Shown here: positions 25,771 through 35,046 of the stretch, piece after piece | Numbering within the stretch: the first letter of the stretch is position 1 | Layout of the letters: each line of letters opens with the position of its first letter | Origin: Hyphomonadaceae bacterium | GTDB lineage: Bacteria; Pseudomonadota; Alphaproteobacteria; Caulobacterales; Aquidulcibacteraceae | Assembly: GCA_014378995.1 (NCBI GenBank) | Contig: JACMMP010000130.1 | Span: 1 to 64,000 of the forward strand | Length of the DNA stretch: 64,000 nt | Direction: 5' to 3' | Translations under genes and position numbers: made by a program | The notes under the pieces: model-generated | Seen by the model: only the letters and a program-made list of their open reading frames with translations | What the model was told of the DNA's origin: nothing | The model's database searches: none

Positions 25771-26646
25771 TCAGAACTTCAGCGCTTCGCCCTCGATGCC
25801 GGGGAGTTTCAAAGTGAGGAAGAGATCGCGGATCTCCTGGCGGGCGGCGAGATGGCTCATCTTCAGTTCGCTTTCGGCGCCGTCGCCGTCGAGATCGAGC
25901 ATGGTCAGGCCCTGCGGAAAGAGTTCGCGGTAGATGACCCGCTCGGAGAGGCCCGGCGCAAGGCGAAAGCCGATCCGCTGCGAAAGCGTTTTGAGCGCCT
26001 CGCCGACGCGTTGCTTGTTGCGGGCTTCGATGCGGCTGGTCGAGGTTCGGTTGCGCAGCACCACCCAATCGATCGGCGTGCGGACCGCAAGCGCCTTCTT
26101 CTTGCGGCACTCCCAGACCATCTCGCTGTAAATCGAAGGCCGCACGATCTCGGCGCAGTTCTCGTCGAACGAGCCGAGCAGGTCGAAATCGACGAAGCTG
26201 TCATTAAGCGGCGTGATCAGCGTGTCGGCGCAGGCGTGCGCGAGCCGGGCCATGAAGGAATCGCCGCCGGGGCTATCGATGACGATAAAATCGCAGGTGT
26301 CCGAGAGCCGCTTCACCGCGAGGCGGAACGCCGCCTCCTCCTCGGCTTCGGCCAAGTCCAGCGAACGCTGAGCGCTTTCGTGCAGTTCAAAAATTTGCGG
26401 CGCGGGGAGCTTTGCGGCGCGGGCCGCGATCCAGCGGCTGCGGTTCTCGATGTAGCGGGTCAGCGAACGCTGGCGAATGTCGAGGTCGAGCACGCCGGTG
26501 CGCCGCCCCATCCGCATCAACGCAACGATGATGTGCATCGCGACCGTAGACTTGCCGGCGCCGCCCTTCTGGTTGCCGACCACGATCACGTGCGGCTGGC
26601 GCAAGCCCGCCACCGGCGTGTGCGCGGCGGCGTAAGCCAGGCTCAT
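25771..26646 (-). CDS. mipZ: Division-plane positioning ATPase MipZ
   Basis: A 291-residue ParA/MinD-type ATPase. The deviant Walker A KGGAGKST is at residues 27-34 in VIVVGNQKGGAGKSTVAMHI, followed by LDLDIRQRSLTRYIENR, which is MipZ-specific, and DFIVIDSPGG with the Walker B Asp. In Caulobacter, MipZ forms bipolar gradients from ParB and blocks FtsZ assembly away from mid-cell. The ATG at 26646 is preferred over a frame to 26703. The protein carries about 17 extra residues before the first strand. Confidence 0.93.
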   Translation of the reverse strand: MSLAYAAAHTPVAGLRQPHVIVVGNQKGGAGKSTVAMHIIVALMRMGRRTGVLDLDIRQRSLTRYIENRSRWIAARAAKLPAPQIFELHESAQRSLDLAEAEEEAAFRLAVKRLSDTCDFIVIDSPGGDSFMARLAHACADTLITPLNDSFVDFDLLGSFDENCAEIVRPSIYSEMVWECRKKKALAVRTPIDWVVLRNRTSTSRIEARNKQRVGEALKTLSQRIGFRLAPGLSERVIYRELFPQGLTMLDLDGDGAESELKMSHLAARQEIRDLFLTLKLPGIEGEALKF

Positions 26647-26783
26647 CGCCCGCCCATACGAGCGGGCGCTGCAAGCCGTAGAGATGCCGCAGCGCCAAAA
26701 CACATGGCTTTCAAAGTCGTTGATCGAGGTTAAAGGGCGCTTAAGCGGCTTGACGCGGGAAGCGCTGCCCCGATTCCAACTTT

Positions 26784-27671
26784 CTAGCGGCGGCGCGAAC
26801 TCCCCGCGGCCACGGCGGCTGCCTCGGCTTCCGCGATGCGCGCAACTTCCGCGGGATCGCAGATCGATTCGACTTCGGTGAACCGGAACGACGTCGTCAC
26901 TTCCGTTTGCGTCAGCATGGCCGACATCGAGAACATCTGCGTTCCGCTATCGGCCAAGAGATGGCCGTTCGCATCAGGCGTGAAGCCGTTGCGCAGAAGC
27001 GCGCGTCGCACGCGCACAATGCCAAGCGCCCGGACGGCCGTCTCTGGGGGCTCGCGCAGCGTGCTGCTGAGGATACGCCCCTCGCGCGAGACTTCGATCT
27101 CGCCGACCAGCTGCTCGATTATGCCTTGGCCGGTTTCGTCGGCGATGCGGGCGGGGACCATGCGCGGCTGGAAGGAATAGACGACCCGATCCGGGTGCTC
27201 AGCGCGCATGGCGGGGTTCTCGAAGCTGTACTCACCTTCGGCGGTCAGCGCCATGAGATCGAACGGGAGTCCTTTGCGATCTTCACGCGCAAAAGAGCGC
27301 TCGAGAGCGCGTTGTTGACGCGTGGCGCTAACGACGGTCCAGCGTTCGCCGATGGGCAAGCGGGGATCGAACCGGACGACCACATCAGCGTCGGCGCCGT
27401 TCCAAGCGACTTGAGCAGCGGTGGTTTGCGAACGCGTGAAGGCGAAGCGGCATTGCGCCGGCTCGCGCGCGTTGGCGAGCGCATAAGCCAGGAGCTCCGT
27501 GGGATCGGTCGGAATGAGCGGCGCGACGGAGACTGGCTCGGCGGGCGCGTCGGCGACCGCGGTTTCAGCCTGCGTTGCCGCGGACGCCGGGGCCTCTTGC
27601 GGCGCCTCTACGGGCTGCGCCCATGCGCTCGTCGCCAACACCAAAAGCGACGCTGCAAGTCTCTTGATCAT
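26784..27671 (-). CDS. Hypothetical secreted protein
   Basis: A 295-residue protein with a signal peptide (cleavage after TSAWA, residue 18), an Ala/Glu/Pro-rich linker to residue 50, and a globular domain with two cysteines (QCRFAFTRS and ESICDPAE). A short Ala-rich tail ends in RRR. The family is not recognised; it is likely periplasmic. It lies downstream of, and divergent from, panC. Confidence 0.75.
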   Translation of the reverse strand: MIKRLAASLLVLATSAWAQPVEAPQEAPASAATQAETAVADAPAEPVSVAPLIPTDPTELLAYALANAREPAQCRFAFTRSQTTAAQVAWNGADADVVVRFDPRLPIGERWTVVSATRQQRALERSFAREDRKGLPFDLMALTAEGEYSFENPAMRAEHPDRVVYSFQPRMVPARIADETGQGIIEQLVGEIEVSREGRILSSTLREPPETAVRALGIVRVRRALLRNGFTPDANGHLLADSGTQMFSMSAMLTQTEVTTSFRFTEVESICDPAEVARIAEAEAAAVAAGSSRRR

Positions 27672-27789
27672 ATCCCACCCTCCCCAGGTTCAGCGCGGTG
27701 AAGCTAGGCTGCCAAAGCACCCGCGCGCAAGCCGGCGGCAAGAGCGATGGCGTCTTGACGGCGGCGGCGCCACGTCGGATGCGAAAAGC

Positions 27790-28641
27790 ATGAGCGATCA
27801 AGTGCTTCCTGTCGCCCGTTCGGTCACCGCCCTGCGCGGCGCCATCCGCGGCTGGCGCGCGCAAGGGTTGCGGGTCGGCCTCGTGCCGACAATGGGTGCG
27901 CTGCATGAGGGGCACCTTTCGTTGGTGCGGATGGCCAAAGAGCGGTGCGAGCGGGTGATCGCGAGCCTGTTCGTGAACCCCAGACAATTTGCGCCGCACG
28001 AGGATTTCGAGCGCTATCCGCGTGACGAAGCCGGCGATTCCGCGCTGCTCGCCGGCGCCGGTTGCGATCTCCTCTACGCGCCTGAGCGCAGCGTGATGTA
28101 TCCTGACGGCTTCGCCACCAATGTGATCGTCTCGGATGTCTCGACGCCGCTCGAGGGGGAGTTTCGCCCGCATTTTTTCGGCGGCGTCGCAACCGTGGTG
28201 GCGAAGCTCTTGCTGCAGGCGCTGCCGGACGTCGCCGTGTTCGGAGAGAAAGATTACCAGCAGCTGCTGGTGATCAAGCGCATGGCGCGCGATCTCGATG
28301 TCCCGGTGGAGATCGCCGGTTGCCCCACCGTGCGCGAGCACGACGGGCTCGCGATGTCGTCGCGCAATGCGTACCTGAGCGCCGATCAGCGCCGGATTGC
28401 GGCGCGGCTCAATCATCTGATGCATGACGCGATCAAAGCAGCGCACGCCGGCGGCGCGATCGGCGTGATCGAAGCGGAGACCCAGCGCCATCTGCACGCG
28501 GCGGGCTTCACCAGCATCGACTATTTCGCCATTCGCGACGCCGAGACATTGGCGCCGGTCAGCGACCTTGCCCGCCCCGCCCGCATCTTGGCCGCCGCTT
28601 GGCTGGGAAAAACGCGGCTGATCGACAACATGGCGGTATGA
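27790..28641 (+). CDS. panC: Pantothenate synthetase
   Basis: A 283-residue enzyme joining pantoate and beta-alanine with ATP, the last step of vitamin B5 synthesis. The nucleotidyltransferase motif PTMGALHEGHLSL carries HEGH, and the KMSKS-like site is AMSSRN with the following Tyr. FGEKDYQQL and the usual substrate loops are present. The ATG at 27790 gives the standard length; the open frame reaches further upstream, but that part is unrelated. panB is not adjacent. Confidence 0.97.
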   Translation: MSDQVLPVARSVTALRGAIRGWRAQGLRVGLVPTMGALHEGHLSLVRMAKERCERVIASLFVNPRQFAPHEDFERYPRDEAGDSALLAGAGCDLLYAPERSVMYPDGFATNVIVSDVSTPLEGEFRPHFFGGVATVVAKLLLQALPDVAVFGEKDYQQLLVIKRMARDLDVPVEIAGCPTVREHDGLAMSSRNAYLSADQRRIAARLNHLMHDAIKAAHAGGAIGVIEAETQRHLHAAGFTSIDYFAIRDAETLAPVSDLARPARILAAAWLGKTRLIDNMAV

Positions 28642-28677
28642 CGCTTAGTCTTCTCCGCAAAGAACGGGGGATCTCGG

Positions 28678-30090
28678 ATGGCGTTTTGGACTAGGCGCAA
28701 GCCGATCGAGGCGCCGGCTCATCATCAAGAGCTGAAGCGCACGCTATCGTGGCCGCATCTGTTGGCGCTTGGCGTGGGCGCCATTGTGGGCGCTGGCATT
28801 TACGCGCTGATCGGCCAGGGCGCGGGGATGGCGGGGCCCGGGGTGATCGTATCGTTCGCCGTCGCGGGCGCGGTGTGCGCGTGCGCAGCGCTCTGTTACG
28901 CGGAGTTGGCGACGATGATGCCGGCTTCGGGCAGCGCTTACACCTACACCTACTCTTCGCTAGGCGAGCTAGCCGGCTGGATCGTCGGCTGGGCTTTGAT
29001 CCTGGAATATTCGGTTGTGGTGAGCGCGGTTGCGGTCGGCTGGTCGGGCTATGCGTCCGGGCTGCTGACGGGCTGGGGCGTCGATGCGCCGCAAATGATC
29101 CAGTTCGGCGAGATCGCCGGACAGGCGCTGCATTTTAACCCGCTCGCGGTGTTCATTATCTTCCTGGTGGCGGGTTTGTTGATCCTCGGCACGCGCGAGA
29201 GCGCATGGATCAACGCAGTCCTTGTCGTCGCCAAGATCGCGGCGCTCATTTTGTTTCTCGTCATCGCCCTGCCCGCGTTCGACATCGCGCGCTTTACGCC
29301 GTTCGCGCCGTTCGGCTGGGGATCGGCGCCAGCGGAGACCGGCGGGAATATCGGCGTCATGGCGGGCGCGGCGGTGATGTTCTTTGCCTTCTATGGCTTT
29401 GACGCCGTCTCCACCGCGGCGGAGGAAACCAAGAACCCCGGGCGCGATCTCGCCATCGGCATTATCGGCTCGATGGTGATTTGCACATTGCTTTACATGG
29501 CCGTCGGCGCCGCCGCGATTGGAGCGATGGATTTTCGCGCATTCGCGGGAAGCGGTGAGCCGATTGCGCACATCGTTCGCGATCTCGGCCAGCCGCAAGC
29601 GGCGGCGATCATTGGCGGCGTCGCCTCGATCGCCATCCCGACCGTGATCCTGGCGTTTCTCTACGGGCAAACGCGCATCTTCTACGTGATGGCGCGCGAC
29701 GGCTTGCTGCCGCGTTCGTGGAGCCGAGTGCATTCAAAGCTCGGCACGCCGATCTTTGTGACGATCCTGACCGCGGTGGTCACGTCGGTGCTCGCGGGGT
29801 TGTTGACGCTGGGCGAGATTGCATCGCTGGCGAACGCGGGCACGCTGGCGGCGTTCATCGCAGTGGCGATTTCGCTGATGGTGCTGAGACAGCGCGAGCC
29901 TACGCGCGCGCGGCCCTTTCGCACGCCGTTCGCCTGGGTGGTTGCGCCGCTCGCGATTGTCGGCTGCCTCTATCTCTTCTCCAGCCTCAACGCAGGCACA
30001 ATCCAGCGCTTCTTCATCTGGATGGCGATCGGTATCCCGGTTTACCTGGCGTGGGGCGCGCATCAGAGCGCGTTGGCGAAGACGACGTGA
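28678..30090 (+). CDS. APC family amino acid permease
   Basis: The protein has 470 residues and about 12 to 13 membrane helices. LGVGAIVGAGIYALIGQGAG in the first helix is the substrate-binding GAGI segment of the cationic amino acid transporter (CAT/YfnA-like) subgroup, and FYGFDAVSTAAEETKNPGRD is the conserved helix 6-7 region. Substrate unknown, probably a neutral or cationic amino acid. It is 36 bp downstream of panC and may be cotranscribed. Confidence 0.92.
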   Translation: MAFWTRRKPIEAPAHHQELKRTLSWPHLLALGVGAIVGAGIYALIGQGAGMAGPGVIVSFAVAGAVCACAALCYAELATMMPASGSAYTYTYSSLGELAGWIVGWALILEYSVVVSAVAVGWSGYASGLLTGWGVDAPQMIQFGEIAGQALHFNPLAVFIIFLVAGLLILGTRESAWINAVLVVAKIAALILFLVIALPAFDIARFTPFAPFGWGSAPAETGGNIGVMAGAAVMFFAFYGFDAVSTAAEETKNPGRDLAIGIIGSMVICTLLYMAVGAAAIGAMDFRAFAGSGEPIAHIVRDLGQPQAAAIIGGVASIAIPTVILAFLYGQTRIFYVMARDGLLPRSWSRVHSKLGTPIFVTILTAVVTSVLAGLLTLGEIASLANAGTLAAFIAVAISLMVLRQREPTRARPFRTPFAWVVAPLAIVGCLYLFSSLNAGTIQRFFIWMAIGIPVYLAWGAHQSALAKTT

Positions 30091-30126
30091 ATGAAGCGTG
30101 GGGCTGCCTATGAGCGCGTGGCGCCG

Positions 30127-30190
30127 CCCTTCGATAAGCTCAGGGTGACGCCATCCTGCCAGTAGCGTCTTCCTGAGCCTGTCGAAGGAG
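30127..30190. repeat. Inverted repeat of the CCTTCGAYARGCTCAGG type
   Basis: CCTTCGATAAGCTCAGGGTGACG (as 30128-30150) faces its near reverse complement at 30166-30189 (CGTCTTCCTGAGCCTGTCGAAGG), separated by 15 bases. This element is a common dispersed palindrome in alphaproteobacterial genomes. It lies between the permease and carboxyltransferase genes. Confidence 0.85.
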
Positions 30191-30233
30191 ACGCGGGCCA
30201 AAGGGTTGATTAGGCTCGCACCCGGAGGCCTGC

Positions 30234-31781
30234 ATGAGCTGGAAAGACGACATCGAGGAGTTGCGCCGCCGCGAGGCGCTGGCTGAGGAGATGGGCGGCG
30301 AAGAGCGGGTGGCGCGGCAGAAGGCGTCCGGCAAGCTGACGGCGCGCGAGCGTGTCGATGCGCTGCTGGATGCGGGCTCGTTTCACGAGACGGGCAAGAT
30401 TGCGGGCCGCGCCGCGTATGGCGCGGACAATGAGCTCGCTTCGTTTCTGGCGACGCCGTTCGTGGTCGGGCGCGGGATGATCGACGGCCGGCCCGTTGCG
30501 GTGCAGGCGGACGATTTCTCCGTGCGCGGCGGCGCGGCAGATGCTGGCATTTGGCAAAAGCTCGTCTTCGCCGAGCAGATGGCGAACGAATATCGCATGC
30601 CGCTTATTCGCATGGTCGACGGCACCGGCGGCGGCGGCTCGGTGAAGATGCTGGAGAAGGATCCGCGCACCTACATTCCGCAGACGCCGGGCTGGGAATG
30701 GGCGGTGGCGAACATGGGCGCAGTGCCGGTGGTGACGCTGGCGCTGGGGCCGTGCGCGGGCTTGGGCGCGGGGCGCGTGGCGGCGAGCCATTATAGCGTG
30801 ATGGTGCAGGGCCTCGCTCAAGTGTTCGTCGCCGGGCCGCCAGTGGCGAAGGCGATCGGCGAGGACGTCGACAAGGAAGGCCTCGGCGGCGCCGAGATCA
30901 ACGGCAAGAACGGCGTGGTGGACGATATCGTCGCCAGCGAAGCGGAGGCGTTCGCGGCGGCGAGGAAATTTCTCTCCTACCTCCCCGCTTCGATCCACGA
31001 ATTGCCGGCGCGGGTGCAAAATGGCGATCCGGCGGAGCGCCGCGATGCGACCCTGATCGATGTCGTGCCGCGCGACCGGCGTGTGCCCTACAAGATGCGG
31101 CGCATTGTTGAAGCCTGCGTCGATGCGGGCACGTTCTTCGAGACCGGCCGGCAATGGGCGCGCGGGCTGATCACCGGCTTTGCACGCATCGATGGACACA
31201 GCGTGGCGGTGCTGGCGGGCGATCCGATGTTTCTGGCCGGCGCATGGACGGCGGATGTGTGCCGCAAGCTGATCAAGCATGTGGACCTGGCGCAGACGTT
31301 CCACCTGCCGGTGGTTCACTTCGTCGATTGCCCAGGCTTTGCCGTTGGCGTGAAGCATGAGCGCGCGGCGACGGTGAAGCTTGGCGTGCAGGCGATGGCG
31401 GCTGTGTATCAGGCGCGTGTGCCGTGGTGCTCGATCGTGGTGCGCGCGGCGTTCGGGCTGGCGGGCTCGGCGATGATGAATCCGACACGCGTGAAGTATC
31501 GCTATTGCTGGCCGAGCGGCGATTGGGGCTCGCTGCCGCTCGAGGGCGGCATCGAGGCGGCGTACAAGCGCGAAATCGAAGCGCATGCCGAACCTGCGGC
31601 GCGCCTTGCTGAAATCCGCGCTTGGGCCGAGGCGCTGCGCTCGCCGTTCCGCACCGCGGAGGCGTTCTACGCCGAAGAGATCATCGATCCGCGCGATACG
31701 CGGCCGCTGCTGTGCGAATGGGCGGCGCTGGCGCAGCGGAGTTTGGAGACCGGGCCGAGTGCGTTCGGGATGCGGCCTTAG
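30234..31781 (+). CDS. Acyl-CoA carboxylase, carboxyltransferase (beta) subunit
   Basis: A 515-residue biotin-dependent carboxyltransferase of the crotonase superfamily. ASGKLTARERVDALLDAGSF is the shared start of these enzymes; DGTGGGGS and GPCAGLGAGRVAA form the N-terminal oxyanion region and VRAAFGLAGSAMMNP the C-terminal one. It is more distant from bona fide propionyl-CoA carboxylase beta than usual, and its biotin partner is not adjacent; the only biotin subunit in the window is PccA at 61811. The acyl substrate is thus open. GGAGG precedes the ATG. Confidence 0.85.
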   Translation: MSWKDDIEELRRREALAEEMGGEERVARQKASGKLTARERVDALLDAGSFHETGKIAGRAAYGADNELASFLATPFVVGRGMIDGRPVAVQADDFSVRGGAADAGIWQKLVFAEQMANEYRMPLIRMVDGTGGGGSVKMLEKDPRTYIPQTPGWEWAVANMGAVPVVTLALGPCAGLGAGRVAASHYSVMVQGLAQVFVAGPPVAKAIGEDVDKEGLGGAEINGKNGVVDDIVASEAEAFAAARKFLSYLPASIHELPARVQNGDPAERRDATLIDVVPRDRRVPYKMRRIVEACVDAGTFFETGRQWARGLITGFARIDGHSVAVLAGDPMFLAGAWTADVCRKLIKHVDLAQTFHLPVVHFVDCPGFAVGVKHERAATVKLGVQAMAAVYQARVPWCSIVVRAAFGLAGSAMMNPTRVKYRYCWPSGDWGSLPLEGGIEAAYKREIEAHAEPAARLAEIRAWAEALRSPFRTAEAFYAEEIIDPRDTRPLLCEWAALAQRSLETGPSAFGMRP

Positions 31782-31791
31782 CTCTGATCTT

Positions 31792-31819
31792 GGACCGCCG
31801 GCGTCCTCGCCGGCGGTCC
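31792..31819 (+). terminator. Hairpin after the carboxyltransferase gene
   Basis: A perfect 12-bp stem (31792-31803 with 31808-31819, loop TCCT) lies 10 bp after the stop. No T tract follows on the plus strand, so termination is likely but not strongly supported. Confidence 0.55.
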
Positions 31820-31820
31820 A

Positions 31821-31856
31821 ATAAGAAAAAAGGCCGCGGCGTGAACCGCGGCCTTT
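31821..31856 (-). terminator. Rho-independent terminator of the 31879-32922 gene
   Basis: The stem 31829-31839 with 31846-31856 (11 bp) is followed on the minus strand by TTTTTTCTTATT. Confidence 0.8.
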
Positions 31857-31878
31857 CCATTTCGATTGAACGTTTGCG

Positions 31879-32922
31879 TTACGGCGTCGTTGCCGGCGCA
31901 ACAGCCGCTGGCGCGGCCGCTGCGGGTGCGGCCGCCGGCACAGCAGCCGCTTCAGTCGGCGCGGCGATGCGGGTCAGCGCGGCGATGTCGCCTTGCACGA
32001 CGTAGAATATCTCGCGATTGCGCGAGCCGCCGGCTTGCGCGGCGTCGTCGTGATAGACTTCGTACGTCACCCAATCGTCGTCCGGGGTCGCCGGATTGTC
32101 GAGGTGGGCGGCGGCGAGCAGCGCGTCCATCGGATTGTAAACGTCGCGCACAACGTTGGCTTCTTCACCCGTGTACACAACACGCAACACCGTTCCGGCG
32201 GGCGTCTGTCCGGTCTTGCCGATCAGCAGCGCGCGCGGCTGACGGCCCGTGTACGGATAGCCGACCTGATAGCAATACTGGCCGGAGACGACACGCGGCT
32301 CGACCGCGGTGAGATCGCCGTTCACGGTCAGGTTGCTCGCGCGCATCACTGGCGGAATGGCGACGACGGCTTGGGCGATGATCGAGGTGATCGATTCGGT
32401 ATCGGAGCCCGAGCAGTTTTCGACATAGAAGAACGGGCGCCCTTCAACTTGCGCCACGCTGTATTGCAGGCCTTCGAAGGTTGCGTTCGGCAGCGCGTTG
32501 AGATCGGTTTCAACCGCGGTCGCCGCCGTCGCGATGAGCGGGCCGACATCACCGCCTGTGATCGCTTGGATGCGATCGAGCGGGTTAGCGCCCAGATCCT
32601 GCTCCAACTTGACCTGCACGCGTGAGCCTTCGCCTTGCGGCGTCACGGTGTAGACCACGCGGCCCGTTGCGCCGTCGGCGAACGTCACTGGCGCGGTGAC
32701 GGTGTCGCCCTCGAGCGTCGCCGCTTCGGCGATGGTGACGCCTTCAACGACGGTTGCGCCAACCGGCGTAGACGACAAACGCGCCAAAACGGTAGGCGCT
32801 GGACGCTCGATCTCGAGCGTGTGCGTGCGCGCCGCGACTTTCGGTCCGAAGACGTAGCCGGCGCCGGCAACCACCAGCACCACCGCTACAATGATAAGTA
32901 TTGTCCGTACCATAGAGCCCAT
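31879..32922 (-). CDS. Membrane-anchored protein with a START/SRPBCC-like and a GyrI-like part
   Basis: A 347-residue protein with an N-terminal transmembrane anchor (about residues 5-27) and a periplasmic part. Residues 35-130 (with ERPAPTVLARLSS and GATGRVVYTV) look like a polyketide-cyclase/SRPBCC domain and the region from about 170 to 320 resembles a GyrI-like effector domain (WVTYEVYHDD near the end); both assignments are tentative. The tail is a low-complexity Ala/Pro/Thr run. The ATG at 32922 has GGGAGG 6 bases upstream. The function is unknown. Confidence 0.7.
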   Translation of the reverse strand: MGSMVRTILIIVAVVLVVAGAGYVFGPKVAARTHTLEIERPAPTVLARLSSTPVGATVVEGVTIAEAATLEGDTVTAPVTFADGATGRVVYTVTPQGEGSRVQVKLEQDLGANPLDRIQAITGGDVGPLIATAATAVETDLNALPNATFEGLQYSVAQVEGRPFFYVENCSGSDTESITSIIAQAVVAIPPVMRASNLTVNGDLTAVEPRVVSGQYCYQVGYPYTGRQPRALLIGKTGQTPAGTVLRVVYTGEEANVVRDVYNPMDALLAAAHLDNPATPDDDWVTYEVYHDDAAQAGGSRNREIFYVVQGDIAALTRIAAPTEAAAVPAAAPAAAAPAAVAPATTP

Positions 32923-33085
32923 GGCCACCCTCCCGGCGTTGTCCCTGTGAAGCGGTTTCACTACCAAATTGCGCCGCGCGGCCAAACCTTTAATTGGAAC
33001 TCGCCTGCTTTGAGGCGGGCGCGCGCGCCTTTTCCCACATCAGCGCCCGTGCTTTAAGCTCGTGATTTGAAGAGGAAGCGCCGGG

Positions 33086-33877
33086 ATGGGCGAAGAAGTC
33101 ACGTATGGCGGCTATCTACGGCTGAAGGAATTGCTGGGGGCCCAGCAGCCTCAGACGGCGCAGCACGACGAGCTTTTGTTCGTGATCCTGCATCAAACGA
33201 TGGAATTGTGGATGAAGCAGGTCATCCACGAATTGGGCGCGGCGCAAACCGAAGTGCGCAGCGGCAACCTCGTACCTGCATACAAACACATGGCGCGTGT
33301 CTCACGTATCCAGGCCGTGATGACCCAAACATGGGACATTCTGGCGACGATGACGCCAGCGGATTATCTGAACTTCCGATCGTTGCTCGGCGCGAGCTCG
33401 GGATTTCAGTCGGCGCAGTTTCGCGTGCTCGAAGCGCGCCTTGGCCTGAAGGACGCGAGCTTCCTCAAGTTTCACCCGGACGGCAGCGACGAGCGCGCCA
33501 TGTTAGAGGCGGCGCTCGCCGCGCCCAGCTTGTATGACGATGTGCTGGAGCAACTCGCCAAAGCGGGATTCGATATTCCCGCTGCCGCCTACCAGCGCGC
33601 GCCGGGCGCAGCGTACGACCCAAGCGACGCGGTCGAGAACGCTTGGCTTATAGTTTACCGCGACACGCAAAAACACTGGGCGCTCTATCAATTGGCGGAA
33701 AAGCTCATCGATCTGGACGACGCCTTCCTCACCTGGCGCCACAAGCACGTGCTGACGGTCGAGCGCATCATCGGCAGAAAGCGCGGCACGGGCGGCACCG
33801 AAGGCGTCGGCTATCTGCAGCGGACGCTAACGCGGCGCGCGTTTCCCGAATTGTGGTCGCTGAGGACCAAGCTTTGA
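33086..33877 (+). CDS. kynA: Tryptophan 2,3-dioxygenase
   Basis: A 263-residue heme enzyme that opens the indole ring of tryptophan to N-formylkynurenine. TYGGYLRLKELL and DELLFVILHQTMELWMKQ near the N-terminus, FRSLLGASSGFQSAQFR in the middle and FLTWRHKHVLTVERIIG with the proximal heme His are all TDO signatures. It overlaps the next gene (TTGA), which is kynureninase-like, so the two form a tryptophan catabolic operon. A formamidase (kynB) gene is not adjacent. Confidence 0.96.
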   Translation: MGEEVTYGGYLRLKELLGAQQPQTAQHDELLFVILHQTMELWMKQVIHELGAAQTEVRSGNLVPAYKHMARVSRIQAVMTQTWDILATMTPADYLNFRSLLGASSGFQSAQFRVLEARLGLKDASFLKFHPDGSDERAMLEAALAAPSLYDDVLEQLAKAGFDIPAAAYQRAPGAAYDPSDAVENAWLIVYRDTQKHWALYQLAEKLIDLDDAFLTWRHKHVLTVERIIGRKRGTGGTEGVGYLQRTLTRRAFPELWSLRTKL

Positions 33878-35043
33878 AGAGCTACAAGCCTCTCTTCTCG
33901 CGCGCGCTGGCCGCTTCGCCCGGGCGCATCCACTTTGCGGCGCACTCGCACCATCTGTGGCCGGACGCATCCTACGATGGCCACATGCAAGCGTGGGACG
34001 ATGCGGCCACACTCGCCGACCGCAAGTGGGAGAAGATATTCGGCGAAGTGATCCCGCGTGCGCAGGCCAACATCGCGCTGGAGCTGAAGCTGCCCGATCC
34101 GCGCACCATTGGATTTGCGCCAAACACTCATGAATTGCTGATGCGGCTCTTCTCGGCGCGTAAACCCGGCAAAATCGAAGTGCTGACGACGGACGGTGAG
34201 TTTCATTCCTTCCGCCGCCAAGCTGCGCGTTGGGAGGAAACCGGTTGGATTACGCGCCGGATCGTGCCCTGCGAGCCGTTTGAGACCTTCAGCGAACGTT
34301 ACCTCGCCGCCATGCGCGAAAAGCAGCCGGACATTGCGTTTTTGAGCCACGTGATGTTTCGCAGCGGACTGCGGTTTGACGGCGTCGAGGAATTGGCTTC
34401 GTACGCGTCGCCCGATGGCGCGTGGATCGCACTCGATCTCTATCACTCGTTCATGGCGATGCCGTGCGATTTTGCACGCGTCGCTAATCGCGTCTTTTTG
34501 CTCGGCGGCGGCTACAAATACGCGATGGCCGGCGAAGGCGCGGGCTTTATCCACGCGCCGCCCGGTTACGCGACGCGCCCGAGCTTCACCGGCTGGTTCG
34601 CCGATTTCGGCGCGATGGAAGGTAAGCAGGGCGAAGTCGCGTACGGCGTAGACGGCTCGCGCTTCCTCGGCGCCACGTATGATGCAACTGGGCTTTATCG
34701 CTTCAACGCGGTGCAAGCGATGCTGATCGATCAGCAGTTGGACACCGACGCTATAACGGCGCGGCTCGGCGCGCTGCGGGCGATGATGGCGGACGCCATC
34801 GGTTCGGGCGAAGCCGGCGCGAAATTACGCACTGCTGAAGTGCTGCATCCGAACGCGCACGGCCCGCAGGCGCGCTTTCTCTCGCTCCGCCACCCGGATG
34901 CGGTGCAATGGAAAGCGGCGCTGATGGCGGCGAATGTCATCACCGACGCGCGCGACGATATTCTGCGGATTGGGTTTGGGCTGTACCAGGACGAAGAAGA
35001 CGTGCCCGCCTTTTGCGCGGCGGCGAAGCGCGTGTTGGGGTAG
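33874..35043 (+). CDS. kynU: Kynureninase-like PLP-dependent enzyme
   Basis: The protein has 389 residues with the fold-type I PLP enzyme layout. The cofactor Lys215 lies in GGGYKYAMAGEGAG, close to the YKYLNGGPG motif of kynureninases, and LDLYHSFMAMPCDF supplies the PLP-binding Asp. It starts at a TTG overlapping the kynA stop, with GAGGA 7 bases upstream. The position behind kynA supports cleavage of kynurenine to anthranilate and alanine. The N-terminus (RIHFAAHSHHLWPDAS) differs from classical kynureninases, so another class V aminotransferase activity is possible. Confidence 0.75.
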   Translation: MKSYKPLFSRALAASPGRIHFAAHSHHLWPDASYDGHMQAWDDAATLADRKWEKIFGEVIPRAQANIALELKLPDPRTIGFAPNTHELLMRLFSARKPGKIEVLTTDGEFHSFRRQAARWEETGWITRRIVPCEPFETFSERYLAAMREKQPDIAFLSHVMFRSGLRFDGVEELASYASPDGAWIALDLYHSFMAMPCDFARVANRVFLLGGGYKYAMAGEGAGFIHAPPGYATRPSFTGWFADFGAMEGKQGEVAYGVDGSRFLGATYDATGLYRFNAVQAMLIDQQLDTDAITARLGALRAMMADAIGSGEAGAKLRTAEVLHPNAHGPQARFLSLRHPDAVQWKAALMAANVITDARDDILRIGFGLYQDEEDVPAFCAAAKRVLG

Positions 35044-35046
35044 AAT

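Noticed and set aside
25339..26733. A 464-codon plus-strand frame across the J-domain and mipZ genes
   Set aside because: It spans two well-recognised minus-strand genes and has the composition of an antisense shadow.
30210..31901. A 563-codon open frame on the minus strand opposite the carboxyltransferase gene
   Set aside because: Its product is Arg/His rich and without motifs; it arises from GC-rich third positions of the real gene on the plus strand.
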